Below, piece by piece: positions 28,289 through 36,288 of a stretch of 57,671 nucleotides of DNA (position 1 is its first letter; every line of letters starts with the position of its first letter). Under the pieces are notes generated by a model, which was not told where the DNA came from, did not search any database, and worked only from the letters and a program-made list of their open reading frames with translations. The position numbers and the translations under genes are program-made. Origin of the DNA: Geothermovivens sp964644845 (GTDB lineage: Bacteria > Zhuqueibacterota > Zhuqueibacteria > Oleimicrobiales > Geothermoviventaceae); the NCBI GenBank assembly GCA_964644845.1, contig CAZXXS010000071.1:1-57671 (forward strand), written 5' to 3'.

Positions 28289-28927
28289 GTGGCTGTCGGC
28301 AGATTTCAGGTGATGGCCACGCTTCAGGCCGCCAGGGCGTACGCGCTGGGTTTGCCGCTCGATTCGGCGAAAAGCTTTGGGCTGAACCGGGCCATTTTCT
28401 ACGCCGCGGCGAAACGGGGATTCAAGGCCAGACCGCCGGCAAAGCCCCCGGAAAAGCTGGTGATCGAGAAGAAGGCTGTACCGCCGGAAAAACTGAAGAA
28501 GTTTAGGGAAACATTCCGGATTTTCCACCTCGGTGACGAAATGGCCTACGCGGTGGAACTGGACGGCAAACCGTACTTTGTGATCGGGAACGAAATTCAG
28601 ACTCCCGAGGACTTTGCCAGACAAATTGAGAGCCGCTTCGCTGGGCATTTCGACGAGGCTTGGAAGGAAGCGCTCGAACTCGTTAAGAGCTACGACAAAG
28701 GCGTCTTGATGTCGCAGCGGTACTTTTACGAGACGGTGTACAAACCTCGGCGCGACGAATTGGCTCGCAAGTGGACGGAAATGGTTGCCGGGTTGCGTGC
28801 GGCGGAAACGAGCGACCACCGACACGAAGAACTGCCGCAAAAGACGGAACCTGGCGCGACTAACAGAGAACAGACCGTGGGTTCAAGAGCCGAGACTGCT
28901 GCCCGGCCAGCGGAAGATGTCGGGTAG
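28289..28927 (+). CDS. Conserved-looking protein of unknown function, coupled to the ligase-like gene
   Basis: 212 residues from GTG. The ribosome site AGGAGGTGATC (28274-28284) is a full 11-nt complement of the usual 16S 3' end and contains the stop codon of the ligase-like gene, so translation is coupled. The N-terminus (about 1-60) is basic and alanine-rich (AVGRFQVMATLQAARAYALG), looking like a helix-turn-helix or nucleic-acid binding segment. A mixed alpha/beta part follows (YAVELDGKPYFVIGNEI), then a helical, charged C-terminus with a disordered tail. No family recognised. Its context suggests a partner of the ligase domain. Confidence 0.72.
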   Translation: MAVGRFQVMATLQAARAYALGLPLDSAKSFGLNRAIFYAAAKRGFKARPPAKPPEKLVIEKKAVPPEKLKKFRETFRIFHLGDEMAYAVELDGKPYFVIGNEIQTPEDFARQIESRFAGHFDEAWKEALELVKSYDKGVLMSQRYFYETVYKPRRDELARKWTEMVAGLRAAETSDHRHEELPQKTEPGATNREQTVGSRAETAARPAEDVG

Positions 28928-28955
28928 CCTGGGGCTCGAAATGCAGGTGAATGCT

Positions 28956-31145
28956 GTGAGGTCGCGTTCTGAGCGAGCTACGAGGGCCACGCTGCACACG
29001 CGCTCGCGAAAATCGACGAGCAAACCGAGGCCTCGCGTGGGGTGGGTCGCATTTGCCGTTGTGTTGCTGAGCGCGTTGTCCTGCGCGCACCAGGGGGAAT
29101 GGGGGCGTCGAGTTAACTGGCAGGGGCTCAGTCTTGGTACCTTGCCCACTCAGGACGACTACCCCGGCGCCAGCGCCGTCGTGTTGCTGGACGAAGCGGA
29201 AATGGACGTGCTGAGTGGGAGTCAACTGCCGCTCAGCATTTTCGAGCGACATCGGATTGTGAAAGTCTTGAGCAGGCGAGGATTCCGTTACGCCAACGTG
29301 GTCATTCCGTACGACTCCAAGAGCACGGTGGAAAAGATCCGTGCGCGCACCATCTCCCCGGACGGCAGAATCACTGTGCTGGATCCCGCGGACATCTACG
29401 ACATCAGCCTTTACCCGCAGTACGTCTGGTACTCGGATCAACGCGCCAAAATCTTCGCTCTGCCGAACGTGGAGGTGGGTAGCGTACTCGAGTACCGGTA
29501 CACCATGACGATCGGCAACCTCACGTTCTGGCACTCCTGGTTGTTTCAGGATGACGATCCAGTTCTGCTTTCGCGCTTCAAGCTTGTTTCGCCGGCGGAG
29601 TGGGACGTGGAGTACAAAGTCTACGGACTGAACGTAGAGCCGAAGGTGCAAAAAGCGCCCAAGGGTTTTCGGTCCACGTACGTGTGGGAAGCACGCGACG
29701 TGGCACCTTTGAAGCCGGAGTTTGGCATGCCTCCACTGCGCGAGTGCGCCGCACGGCTCGCCATTGCCCCCGCCGGCATGAAGTCGTGGAGGGATGTGGG
29801 TGAGTGGTACGGCAAACTGGCTGGCCCTCAGATGGAGGCGAACGAGGCCATTCGTAAACTGGCCAACAGATTGACGCGGGATGCGACAACGGACCGGGAA
29901 AAACTGCGTCGTCTCTACGAGTGGGTACGGGATCAGGTGCGGTACATCGCAGTTGAGATCGGCATCGGTGGTTTTCGACCTCATCCGGCTGCGGAAGTTC
30001 TTCGGCACCGTTACGGGGATTGCAAGGACATGGCCACGCTGCTCTGCACGCTTGCCCAGGAAGCCGGCCTGGATGTGCGGCAGGCAATCCTGAGTACCTG
30101 GCAGAACGGTCGGCCCGACACCAGCCTGCACTCGCAGCTTCAGTTCAACCACGTGATCGCTGTGGCACGTGGGGTCGACTCCACCGATGTCTGGATGGAC
30201 CCGACCGAGAAGGGTTGCCCGTTCGGGAAACTCCCCTGGTACGATCAGGGTTTACCAGCGCTGGTGGTTTGTCAAGACGGCCAGGCCGAGCTCGTCACGA
30301 CGCCTGCTGAGCCACCGGACAGCAATCGCCTTGTGCTGCGCTGGGTGGCTGATCTGGATTCGTCGGGTGGAGCTCTGGTTCGCGGCTCGCTTAGTTTGCG
30401 GGGAGCCCAGGCCTCGGAGCTGCGGGAGCAGTACCAGCTCATGTCCGATGAAGCGAAACGTGTGTGGTTGGAGACGTCGCTGGCGGCACGGTGCTCCGGC
30501 GCTGAACTCCAGCGGTTCAGTGTAGAAGGGTTGGATCCTGTGAGGGACCCGCTCCGGATTCAGTACACGTTCCGTACCAGCACATTTGCCGCCGCTGAGA
30601 CCGGAAGGCTGACGATTTTCCCAGGGCAATTCACCGGCTTTGATCTGCCCGACCTGTTTCGACCCCGGGAACGCAGGTTCCCCGTTCGGTTTCGCTTCGG
30701 CTCTTGGACGGAGCTCGATTTGACTCTGCATTTACCAAGGGGGTTCTGGCCCGTAGAGCCGCAAACGCGCGATTCCGTACGTTCGGACTTCGGCTTGGGG
30801 CGGTGGGAGTGGTCGACGTGTGGAAACACGCTCCGGCTGCAGTTCACCTACCGTCTTTCGGGGAGGGATGTACGCCCAAAAGATTACCCACGCTTCCGCG
30901 AGTTTCTGGAAGCGATTCGTACCCGGAATTTGAGACCAGTCGTTTTGACAAGGGCAGAAGGTGCCGTCAGAGCGCAGTCAAGCGGCCTGAGTTTGCACAA
31001 CAGTCGGGATCCTGATTTGTTGAGCAGAACCGCTTCCCCGGTCGGGTTTGCAAGACCAAAAAACGAAAAGGGATACTCGATCCTGAGCATCCCTTCCACT
31101 GGGGCGCGAGTGGCGCCTTCCCTGGCGCCTTGCATAAAGCGCTAA
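28956..31145 (+). CDS. DUF3857 transglutaminase-like lipoprotein
   Basis: About 729 residues from GTG at 28956 (AGGTGA 5 nt upstream). ATG codons at 28917 and 28941, or GTG at 29037, are alternatives. A hydrophobic segment ending in the lipobox LSALSC marks an outer-membrane or periplasmic lipoprotein. DUF3857 covers about residues 60-250 of the product. The transglutaminase core follows: EWVRDQVRYIAVEIGIGGF, then HRYGDCKDMATLL with the catalytic Cys, and HVIAVARG with the His. A DUF3858-type C-terminal domain reaches YPRFREFLEAIRTRN. The last 55 residues are an unusual low-similarity tail that runs through a terminator belonging to the opposing gene. Confidence 0.85.
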   Translation: MRSRSERATRATLHTRSRKSTSKPRPRVGWVAFAVVLLSALSCAHQGEWGRRVNWQGLSLGTLPTQDDYPGASAVVLLDEAEMDVLSGSQLPLSIFERHRIVKVLSRRGFRYANVVIPYDSKSTVEKIRARTISPDGRITVLDPADIYDISLYPQYVWYSDQRAKIFALPNVEVGSVLEYRYTMTIGNLTFWHSWLFQDDDPVLLSRFKLVSPAEWDVEYKVYGLNVEPKVQKAPKGFRSTYVWEARDVAPLKPEFGMPPLRECAARLAIAPAGMKSWRDVGEWYGKLAGPQMEANEAIRKLANRLTRDATTDREKLRRLYEWVRDQVRYIAVEIGIGGFRPHPAAEVLRHRYGDCKDMATLLCTLAQEAGLDVRQAILSTWQNGRPDTSLHSQLQFNHVIAVARGVDSTDVWMDPTEKGCPFGKLPWYDQGLPALVVCQDGQAELVTTPAEPPDSNRLVLRWVADLDSSGGALVRGSLSLRGAQASELREQYQLMSDEAKRVWLETSLAARCSGAELQRFSVEGLDPVRDPLRIQYTFRTSTFAAAETGRLTIFPGQFTGFDLPDLFRPRERRFPVRFRFGSWTELDLTLHLPRGFWPVEPQTRDSVRSDFGLGRWEWSTCGNTLRLQFTYRLSGRDVRPKDYPRFREFLEAIRTRNLRPVVLTRAEGAVRAQSSGLSLHNSRDPDLLSRTASPVGFARPKNEKGYSILSIPSTGARVAPSLAPCIKR
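31058..31095 (-). terminator. Rho-independent terminator for the small membrane protein gene (minus strand)
   Basis: AAGGGAT (31068-31074) and CTC pair with GAG and ATCCCTT (31089-31095) around a 6-nt loop. On the minus strand the stem is followed by TTTTCGTTTTTT (complement of 31058-31069). On the plus strand no T run follows, so it should act only on leftward transcripts. Confidence 0.75.
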
Positions 31146-31342
31146 TTTGTGCAGATCTCCCAGTAGGGCCACGAGGGGCTCGGCTGGCCGCCCTTGTCGG
31201 GCGGTACGTTTCGGTCCTGCGGTGACGCGTAGTGAATTTCGAGCAGAGGCGAGCTGGGAACACGCCGCAACAGAGCGGCCAAACCAAACCCCAGAACGAT
31301 GCCCAAAAGGAGGGAGAGCCAGCACAGAACGATCGTAGTCAT
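31142..31342 (-). CDS. Small single-pass membrane protein
   Basis: 66 residues from an ATG preceded by AAAGGGAC. One N-terminal membrane helix (IVLCWLSLLLGIVLGFGLAAL) is followed by a basic RR pair and a 40-residue polar, proline-rich tail. A clear terminator lies 50 nt downstream, which supports it as a real transcription unit. Its stop codon overlaps that of the convergent DUF3857 gene (shared bases 31143-31144). No family recognised. Confidence 0.65.
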   Translation of the reverse strand: MTTIVLCWLSLLLGIVLGFGLAALLRRVPSSPLLEIHYASPQDRNVPPDKGGQPSPSWPYWEICTN

Positions 31343-31410
31343 GTCCCTTTCCCTGTGCTACCTTGGTTCGTTGCGTTGCCAGTGTTTTTATCGGCACAGC
31401 CGGTCGATGC

Positions 31411-31439
31411 TTGAGAAATTTCTCGTGGGATCCTAACAG
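31411..31439 (+). promoter_or_regulatory. Putative promoter with palindrome GAGAAATTTCTC
   Basis: TTGAGA (31411-31416), 17-nt spacer, TAACAG (31434-31439), 22 nt before the GTG of the mini-protease gene. The perfect palindrome GAGAAATTTCTC (31413-31424) overlaps the -35 and may be an operator shared with the divergent small membrane gene. Confidence 0.45.
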
Positions 31440-31461
31440 ATGCAGCCCGCGAGGTGAGGCG

Positions 31462-31854
31462 GTGGAACCAATCAGACGTCCACCGGAAGTGCTCTCTCGT
31501 GCAAAACAGTTCCTGGCGTGGGATCGTTTTCCGGACCTGGCGATTCAGCTCATTCGCTTGGACCGCCCCGTTGGCTACTTCTTCCCTGAAGGGAATTCGC
31601 ACCCTACAGTGCTGCTTTTCTACACGGACGACACTGTCCGCGAAGCCCTGTTCTTGCTCTTCCACGAAGCTGGACATTTCCTGGATGGTCCGAGTGGCCA
31701 GCGGGAGGCTGAGGGCAATCTTGAGGTCGAAAGGCGCGCCTGGAGACGAGGAAAAGAGCTCTTCGAGGAATTCTGCGAGAAGGAAAAACTCGGGGAAGCC
31801 TGGCTGTCGGCCTACGACGCGTTTGCGCGTGAGAGTTTGGAGACGTACCGTTGA
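31462..31854 (+). CDS. Small HExxH metallopeptidase-like protein
   Basis: 130 residues from GTG at 31462 with GAGG 7 nt upstream. The central helix LFLLFHEAGHFLDG carries a complete HEAGH zinc motif near residue 75, with glutamates downstream (AEGNLEVERRAW) where a third ligand could lie, as in ImmA/IrrE-type minimal gluzincins. There is no signal peptide, so it is cytoplasmic. ImmA-like enzymes often cleave repressors, but no XRE-type repressor is next to it. Substrate unknown. Confidence 0.72.
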   Translation: MEPIRRPPEVLSRAKQFLAWDRFPDLAIQLIRLDRPVGYFFPEGNSHPTVLLFYTDDTVREALFLLFHEAGHFLDGPSGQREAEGNLEVERRAWRRGKELFEEFCEKEKLGEAWLSAYDAFARESLETYR

Positions 31855-32489
31855 GCTGTTCGGAAAGCAGAGGAAAGAGGTGGGCCGCAAAGGATCAGGT
31901 TTGCGCCGTTGACACTTCCGCGGCGTGCATCAAACTGGGCCTGGGGCCTGGACACGCGCAGTTCGGCTTTTCCCGCTACGTACACCGGCAGAGACGGGTG
32001 TGTCGTCGTTCGCTACAATTCCGACCCCATCGGGTTGCACGGGCTCCTGGTCGGTACCTAACTTGATCGTTGTTCGGCCCTTGAACAGAAGCCCCCCAAC
32101 ACGCTCCGGCAGTTCACGCACAGACCGCTTGCGGCGCGGTGGGCAGCTGTGTCTGGAAACGTCCCGGCATTAGTCGAGCAGACCCCAGTTGACACCGGAC
32201 GGGTAGGAACAGTGCGCGGCTTCGAGTCTCTTGCGTCTGTTCCTGTGTTCGTGCAGTAGTCTGACGCACCAGGCGGGCGAAGGCGGACATCCCGAGGGAG
32301 AGTGGAAGAGGTCTCAGGTCGCCGCTGGGACGATCTTGCCGGGTGTGTTGTCGGGGAGAGTCGCCGCCGTCTGGCGTGAGCGGGCAAAGGTACGGGGGCT
32401 GCCTGAAGGGACCAGGCCAAGGAAGCAACCCCTGGTTGCGTGGTTTGTTCGCAAGTAGCTGTTCAGCAGGGCTGTAATCGGTGGGGGGC
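31855..32489 (+). other. Intergenic region between convergent genes
   Basis: About 635 nt between the mini-protease (+) and the response regulator (-). Two TTGACA hexamers occur (near 31911 and 32190) but neither has a credible -10. No ORF with a ribosome site, no tRNA and no good terminator is seen. Confidence 0.4.
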
Positions 32490-33872
32490 TTACCGCACCA
32501 TTTCGGGTTTTCCCTCTTCCGAAATCCCCAGTTCTTTCATTTTTCTGTAGAGGGTGGCTTCGCCGATTCCGAGTGCCTCCGCTGTTTTGCGGCGGTGGAA
32601 ACCGTGCCTTCGCAGCGCGTTCTGAATGTACTTCTTTTCAAAGTCGCGAAGTGCGTCCTGAAGACTGTCGCTCTGGCTTGGTACGGTGCTCTCGTCGAGG
32701 CACTCCCAGATCTCCGCGGGCAAATGCTGTACGTCGAGGTAGTCTTCCTGGCAGAAGATCATCGCGCGCTCAATCACGTTCTGAAGCTCGCGGACTTCGC
32801 CGCGCCAGCAGTGCCGCGTTAGCAAGTCGAGAGCTTCGGGGGTGGCGCCACGCACGGATTTGTTCATCTGGCGGTTGAAACGCGAGATGAAGTGCTTGAC
32901 GAGCAGGGGAATGTCTTCAGGCCGGTCGGCCAGCGAGGGCAGGTGAATCTCCACCACGTTGAGCCGGTAAAACAGATCTGCGCGAAAGCGCCCTGCGTCG
33001 ATTTCTTTGCGCAGGTCCCTGTGAGTGGCCGCGATGATTCGCACATCCACAGGAACCGCCTTTGTGGCTCCGACCGGCACCACTTCTCTCTGTTCGATGG
33101 CTCGGAGGAGCTTGGGCTGCACACTGATGGGCAGGTCCCCGACCTCGTCGAGGAAAAGCGTACCACCGGATGCTGCCACAAACAATCCGTCCCGGTGTGT
33201 GGTGGCACCGGTGAAGGCGCCGCGCCGGTAGCCGAAAAGCTCGCTTTCGACCACCGTCTCCGTGAGGGCCGCACAGTTGATGCTGATCAGGGGTTGATGC
33301 CGCCGCTCGGAGGTGAAGTGAATGGCGCGAGCCACGAGCTCTTTGCCTGTTCCACTTCTGCCGGTGATCAGGACGTTACTGTCGGTGCGCGAGACCTTCT
33401 CGATCAGTCGAAAGACCTTCTGCATGGCCTCGCTTTGGCCGACCAGATTCTCGAACGTGTAGCGCTGGTGAATTTCCTGTCGCAGGTACTGGTTTTCGAG
33501 CACCAGCTGGCGGTGCTCGAGGAGACGCTGAATCTTGAGAATGAGGTCGTCGAAATTGAGCGGTTTCAGAAGGTAGTCGTAGGCGCCTCGCCGCAGAGCT
33601 TCGACAGCCGACTCGACCGACGCGTACGCGGTGATCACGATGAACGAGAGTCTGGGGTTAAGCACGGAAGCCCTGTCAAGGAGCGTAATGCCGTTCAGGC
33701 GAGGCATCTCGATGTCCGTGACCACGAGGTCGTAAACCTTGCTTCGAATGGCTTCCAGAGCCTCGAGGCCGTCAGCGACACTGTCTACCTCGAAGCCTCG
33801 ACGTGAGAGGATGGTGGTCAGTGTGGCGCGCAGAATCTCGTCGTCGTCAACAACTAGGATTCGTGGAATCAT
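32490..33872 (-). CDS. Sigma-54-dependent response regulator (NtrC/AtoC family)
   Basis: 460 residues, full three-domain layout. The receiver domain (1-120) has the acidic pocket DDDE at 9-12, the phospho-acceptor Asp53 in VVTDIEMP and the Lys in YLLKPLNF. The AAA+ domain (about 140-370) has Walker A TGRSGTGKE and the sigma-54 contact loop GAFTGAT. A Fis-type helix-turn-helix closes it (RRKTAEALGIGEATLYRKM). Once phosphorylated it would activate sigma-54 promoters. No sensor kinase lies in the window, so its signal is unknown. It starts 15 nt after the DUF72 gene and is probably transcribed with it. Confidence 0.93.
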   Translation of the reverse strand: MIPRILVVDDDEILRATLTTILSRRGFEVDSVADGLEALEAIRSKVYDLVVTDIEMPRLNGITLLDRASVLNPRLSFIVITAYASVESAVEALRRGAYDYLLKPLNFDDLILKIQRLLEHRQLVLENQYLRQEIHQRYTFENLVGQSEAMQKVFRLIEKVSRTDSNVLITGRSGTGKELVARAIHFTSERRHQPLISINCAALTETVVESELFGYRRGAFTGATTHRDGLFVAASGGTLFLDEVGDLPISVQPKLLRAIEQREVVPVGATKAVPVDVRIIAATHRDLRKEIDAGRFRADLFYRLNVVEIHLPSLADRPEDIPLLVKHFISRFNRQMNKSVRGATPEALDLLTRHCWRGEVRELQNVIERAMIFCQEDYLDVQHLPAEIWECLDESTVPSQSDSLQDALRDFEKKYIQNALRRHGFHRRKTAEALGIGEATLYRKMKELGISEEGKPEMVR

Positions 33873-33887
33873 GCCTGTCGCCCGCAG

Positions 33888-34799
33888 TCAAAATAGACGC
33901 AACTGACGTCCGGAGTCGTCCGGAATGGTCACGTTTTTCAACTCATCGGGAAAAGTTTCCACTACTGTCCGCGGTGCGAGAACGGGTTGCCCGGTGAGTT
34001 TGGCTTTCATCTGAAGGGCGTTCACAACAGCTTTGCCGCCGTAGTGGTTGTTGTAAATCAGAAAATTCTTTTTCGTCTGCTTCTCGAGGTCACGGACACG
34101 GCCAAGCCACTCCTCCAGTTCCTGGTCGGTGTAGAGGTAATTGTAGCGGTCGTCGCGTCCGGCACCTTCTCGGAACCAGTCGTGGTAGTTACGGCCGTGA
34201 AAACGGATGTAGCCAATGTCCGACGTGGCTAAGGAAGTCGGCGGTACGGACTTGCCAATCACCGGCTGGTCGATGTTGGCAAAGCCTACTCCGCGGTCCC
34301 GCAGGAAATCGAAGATGTCGTCCGTCAGCCAGCTTGCGTGCCGGAACTCGACCACGAGGGGGTACTCGAAGAAAGCATCCAGAAGTGTGCCCACCCACTC
34401 CCGGTTGCCGGGTTCGTTCTTGAAACGCCAGGGAAACTGGATGAGGAGAGCGCCGAGCTTGTCGGCGTCCACGAGCGGTTGAATGCCTTCTTTGAATTTG
34501 CGTTCTTCCTCCGTGCCCAAGGCAGCGCCCTCGTGCGTGAAACGCTGCCAGAGCTTGGCCGTGAATTCAAAATCAGGATTGTGCGCGACCTTCCGAACCC
34601 ATTGGCGTGCTAACCAGGGCGTTGGCGGTCGGTAGAAAGTGGTGTTTACCTCTACCGTGTCGAAGTACCGCGCAATGTACGAAAGCTGCGAGAACCCGCG
34701 CGGTTTCTGAGCAGGGTAAACCACACCTTCCCAGTCTTCGTAGCTCCAACCCGCCGGACCGACTTTGGTGCGGACCTGCAGACGGTTCCTCTCGGCCAC
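33888..34799 (-). CDS. DUF72 family protein
   Basis: 303 residues from GTG at 34799, with GGGAGTG upstream. The DUF72 TIM-barrel pattern is clear: KVGPAGWSYEDWEGVVYP at the N-terminus, FDTVEVNTTFYRPP, EFTAKLWQRFTHE, LLIQFPWRF, VVEFRHASW, YIRFHGRN and the C-terminal NNHYGGKAVVNALQMK. The biochemical role of the family is unsettled. It has a good promoter (34839-34867) and leads a two-gene unit with the response regulator. Confidence 0.9.
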   Translation of the reverse strand: MAERNRLQVRTKVGPAGWSYEDWEGVVYPAQKPRGFSQLSYIARYFDTVEVNTTFYRPPTPWLARQWVRKVAHNPDFEFTAKLWQRFTHEGAALGTEEERKFKEGIQPLVDADKLGALLIQFPWRFKNEPGNREWVGTLLDAFFEYPLVVEFRHASWLTDDIFDFLRDRGVGFANIDQPVIGKSVPPTSLATSDIGYIRFHGRNYHDWFREGAGRDDRYNYLYTDQELEEWLGRVRDLEKQTKKNFLIYNNHYGGKAVVNALQMKAKLTGQPVLAPRTVVETFPDELKNVTIPDDSGRQLRLF

Positions 34800-34838
34800 A
34801 ACGTCACTCCCATCATGCGTGTGCCCTTTGTCGGCCCT

Positions 34839-34867
34839 AAGTTACTGAACCCAAGCACGAAAAGCAA
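34839..34867 (-). promoter_or_regulatory. Putative sigma-70 promoter of the DUF72-response regulator unit
   Basis: On the minus strand TTGCTT (34862-34867) and TAACTT (34839-34844) are separated by 17 nt, about 40 nt before the GTG at 34799. Confidence 0.5.
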
Positions 34868-35247
34868 CGCTGAAGGCGAGCAAAATTCCCAGGCCCTTTT
34901 CACTCGAACACTCGGAGTCCAGAAAAGGCCGTGGGCTGGGGCCCTTGCAGCTGCGGTTCCTCCGCACTGGATTGGGCTGTGTGTTTTGCGGAAAGCCCCA
35001 GTGCGGGTTGGCACGGAGTCGGGCAGAAACCGGTTCTCACCGCGGAGTGCTTGGCCACACGGGACAGGTGTCCTTGGGCAGGCAAACAGCCAGACGAGGA
35101 CGTAGCGTCGTCGCCGACGAGCGTGTCGGCCAGGGGACGTGGAGACCGTCGGTTCCCGAAGGCTGTCACAAGCTGTTGAATAGTCCACAGCCGTTCCGGA
35201 AAGCCGTGGAATAGTGTGCAGGCGTAGGGCTCTCGGAAGGGAGCAAG
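34868..35247 (+). other. Noncoding region with a long hairpin
   Basis: CCGCACTG (34962-34969) and GGGCT (34974-34978) pair with AGCCC (34994-34998) and CAGTGCGG (34999-35006), a 13-bp bipartite hairpin without a T run. The flanking open frames have no ribosome sites and I do not support them as genes. Confidence 0.4.
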
Positions 35248-35299
35248 CAGAGGTAACCTCTGTAAAATCAGTCCAGTGGCACTTTGGCACAATCATTGA
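35248..35299 (+). promoter_or_regulatory. Operator-like dyad and possible promoter of the metal/redox cluster
   Basis: CAGAGGT-A-ACCTCTG (35248-35262) is a perfect 15-nt inverted repeat that directly abuts TAAAAT (35263-35268), a fair -10 box; no clear -35 is visible. Just downstream TGGCAC occurs twice (35277-35282 and 35285-35290). The second, TGGCAC-AATCA-TTGA, resembles a sigma-54 site but has A where the -12 C is expected. Confidence 0.4.
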
Positions 35300-35353
35300 G
35301 GTGGAAACGTAGGAACGCAGAAAGGAACGGGCTGAGACTCGAAGGAGCGGGCC

Positions 35354-35557
35354 ATGTTTGGGAAACTGAGAAGATGGATGGATCGCTTGGGCGCACAGAA
35401 CCAGGCGCTCTACGGTGCCGGCCCGCTGAGCTGCTGCCGTGTACACGGATCGCACGGCAGGGTGTCAGCCAGTCGAGGGGTGGTGGAACGCATGAAGGTG
35501 GCGACGGAACGGGAAAACCTGGTTAGGCGTAGCGCGGAGCGGTTGCGCAAGCCGTAA
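35354..35557 (+). CDS. Small double-cysteine (LDCC-motif-like) putative metal-binding protein
   Basis: 67 residues from an ATG with AAGGAG 6 nt upstream. It opens with an amphipathic helix (MFGKLRRWMDRLGAQNQALYG) and then PLSCCRVHG. This recalls the small 'LDCC motif' proteins, in which a helix is followed by LDCC; here Asp is replaced by Ser. Adjacent cysteines plus His suggest metal binding. The C-terminal 35 residues are basic and have no match that I recognise. It precedes the DUF302 gene on the same strand. Confidence 0.55.
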   Translation: MFGKLRRWMDRLGAQNQALYGAGPLSCCRVHGSHGRVSASRGVVERMKVATERENLVRRSAERLRKP

Positions 35558-35790
35558 AGCTTCACGTCGAAAGAGGCCTGTGTCAGGTCGATTCGCGGGA
35601 TGCCTGGTGTGTGCTGCCGGACGAACTTCTGCGGTGGAGAACGCGGGCTCTACCCGTTTCGCGACGGACCCGGAGCCGTTTGTTTGCAAAGGGCGCTGCC
35701 AGCCTGACGCGGAGCAAAGGTGCCAAGGCCCTGACGGGAGCGAAGGAAAGGGGGCTGCAAGACGGATGATCACGAACGGGAGGTAGCAAA

Positions 35791-36177
35791 ATGAGCTACT
35801 ACTTCGCGAAGGTACTGCAGGGTGGATTCGGGGCGGTCGTCGAGAGGGTTCGCCAGGGGTTGAAAGAAGAGGGGTTCGGGATCCTAACAGACATTGACAT
35901 GCAGGAAGCCCTAAAAGAGAAGCTGGGTGTGAACTACCCGAGGTACAGGATCCTCGGGGCGTGCAACCCGCCTTTCGCGCATCAGGCGCTCCAGGCGGAA
36001 GTGCGGATTGGCACGATGCTGCCGTGTCACGTGGTGGTACGGGAGACAGAAGATGGCGAGACAGAGGTTGTGGCGGTTGATCCCGTGGCCAGCATGCAGG
36101 CCGTGGAAAATCCGGAACTAGCCCGGATCGCCGAGCAGATCCGGGAGAAACTGCGCTCCGTGGTCGAAAAACTGTGA
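35791..36177 (+). CDS. DUF302 domain protein
   Basis: 128 residues from an ATG with GGGAGG upstream. The protein is a complete DUF302 domain: a helix FGAVVERVRQGLKEEGFGIL, the strand TDIDMQEALKEKLGV, YRILGACNPPFAHQAL with one Cys near residue 56, and LPCHVVVRE with a second Cys near 75, then VVAVDPVASMQAV. No signal peptide. The family is often found near copper-handling and sulfur-oxidation genes. Here its neighbours are small thiol- and methionine-rich proteins, which fits a metal or thiol-stress role. Confidence 0.9.
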   Translation: MSYYFAKVLQGGFGAVVERVRQGLKEEGFGILTDIDMQEALKEKLGVNYPRYRILGACNPPFAHQALQAEVRIGTMLPCHVVVRETEDGETEVVAVDPVASMQAVENPELARIAEQIREKLRSVVEKL

Positions 36178-36288
36178 GTGCTTTGGCTTTGCGCTCGCGG
36201 TCTGGGGCAGGAGCTGGTTGGGGCAACTTGGGGGCAGGTTTGCCGAATGGACGTACAAGCGGAACGAAAGCAGAACGAGGAGAAAACG

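Noticed and set aside
31427..31440. 14-nt repeat GGGATCCTAACAGA, also at 35878-35891
   Set aside because: A few 14-mer matches are expected by chance in 57 kb, and the second copy is inside the DUF302 coding sequence.
31910..31945. TTGACA near 31911 as a promoter
   Set aside because: No acceptable -10 at 16-18 nt and no gene downstream on that strand for over 3 kb.
34652..35455. 267-codon minus-strand frame before the metal/redox cluster
   Set aside because: No ribosome site, Arg/Pro/Ser-rich composition of a random frame, and it runs through the DUF72 start and the hairpin region.
35878..36177. DUF302 gene as a frameshifted or partial copy
   Set aside because: The domain is complete from start to stop with a good ribosome site.
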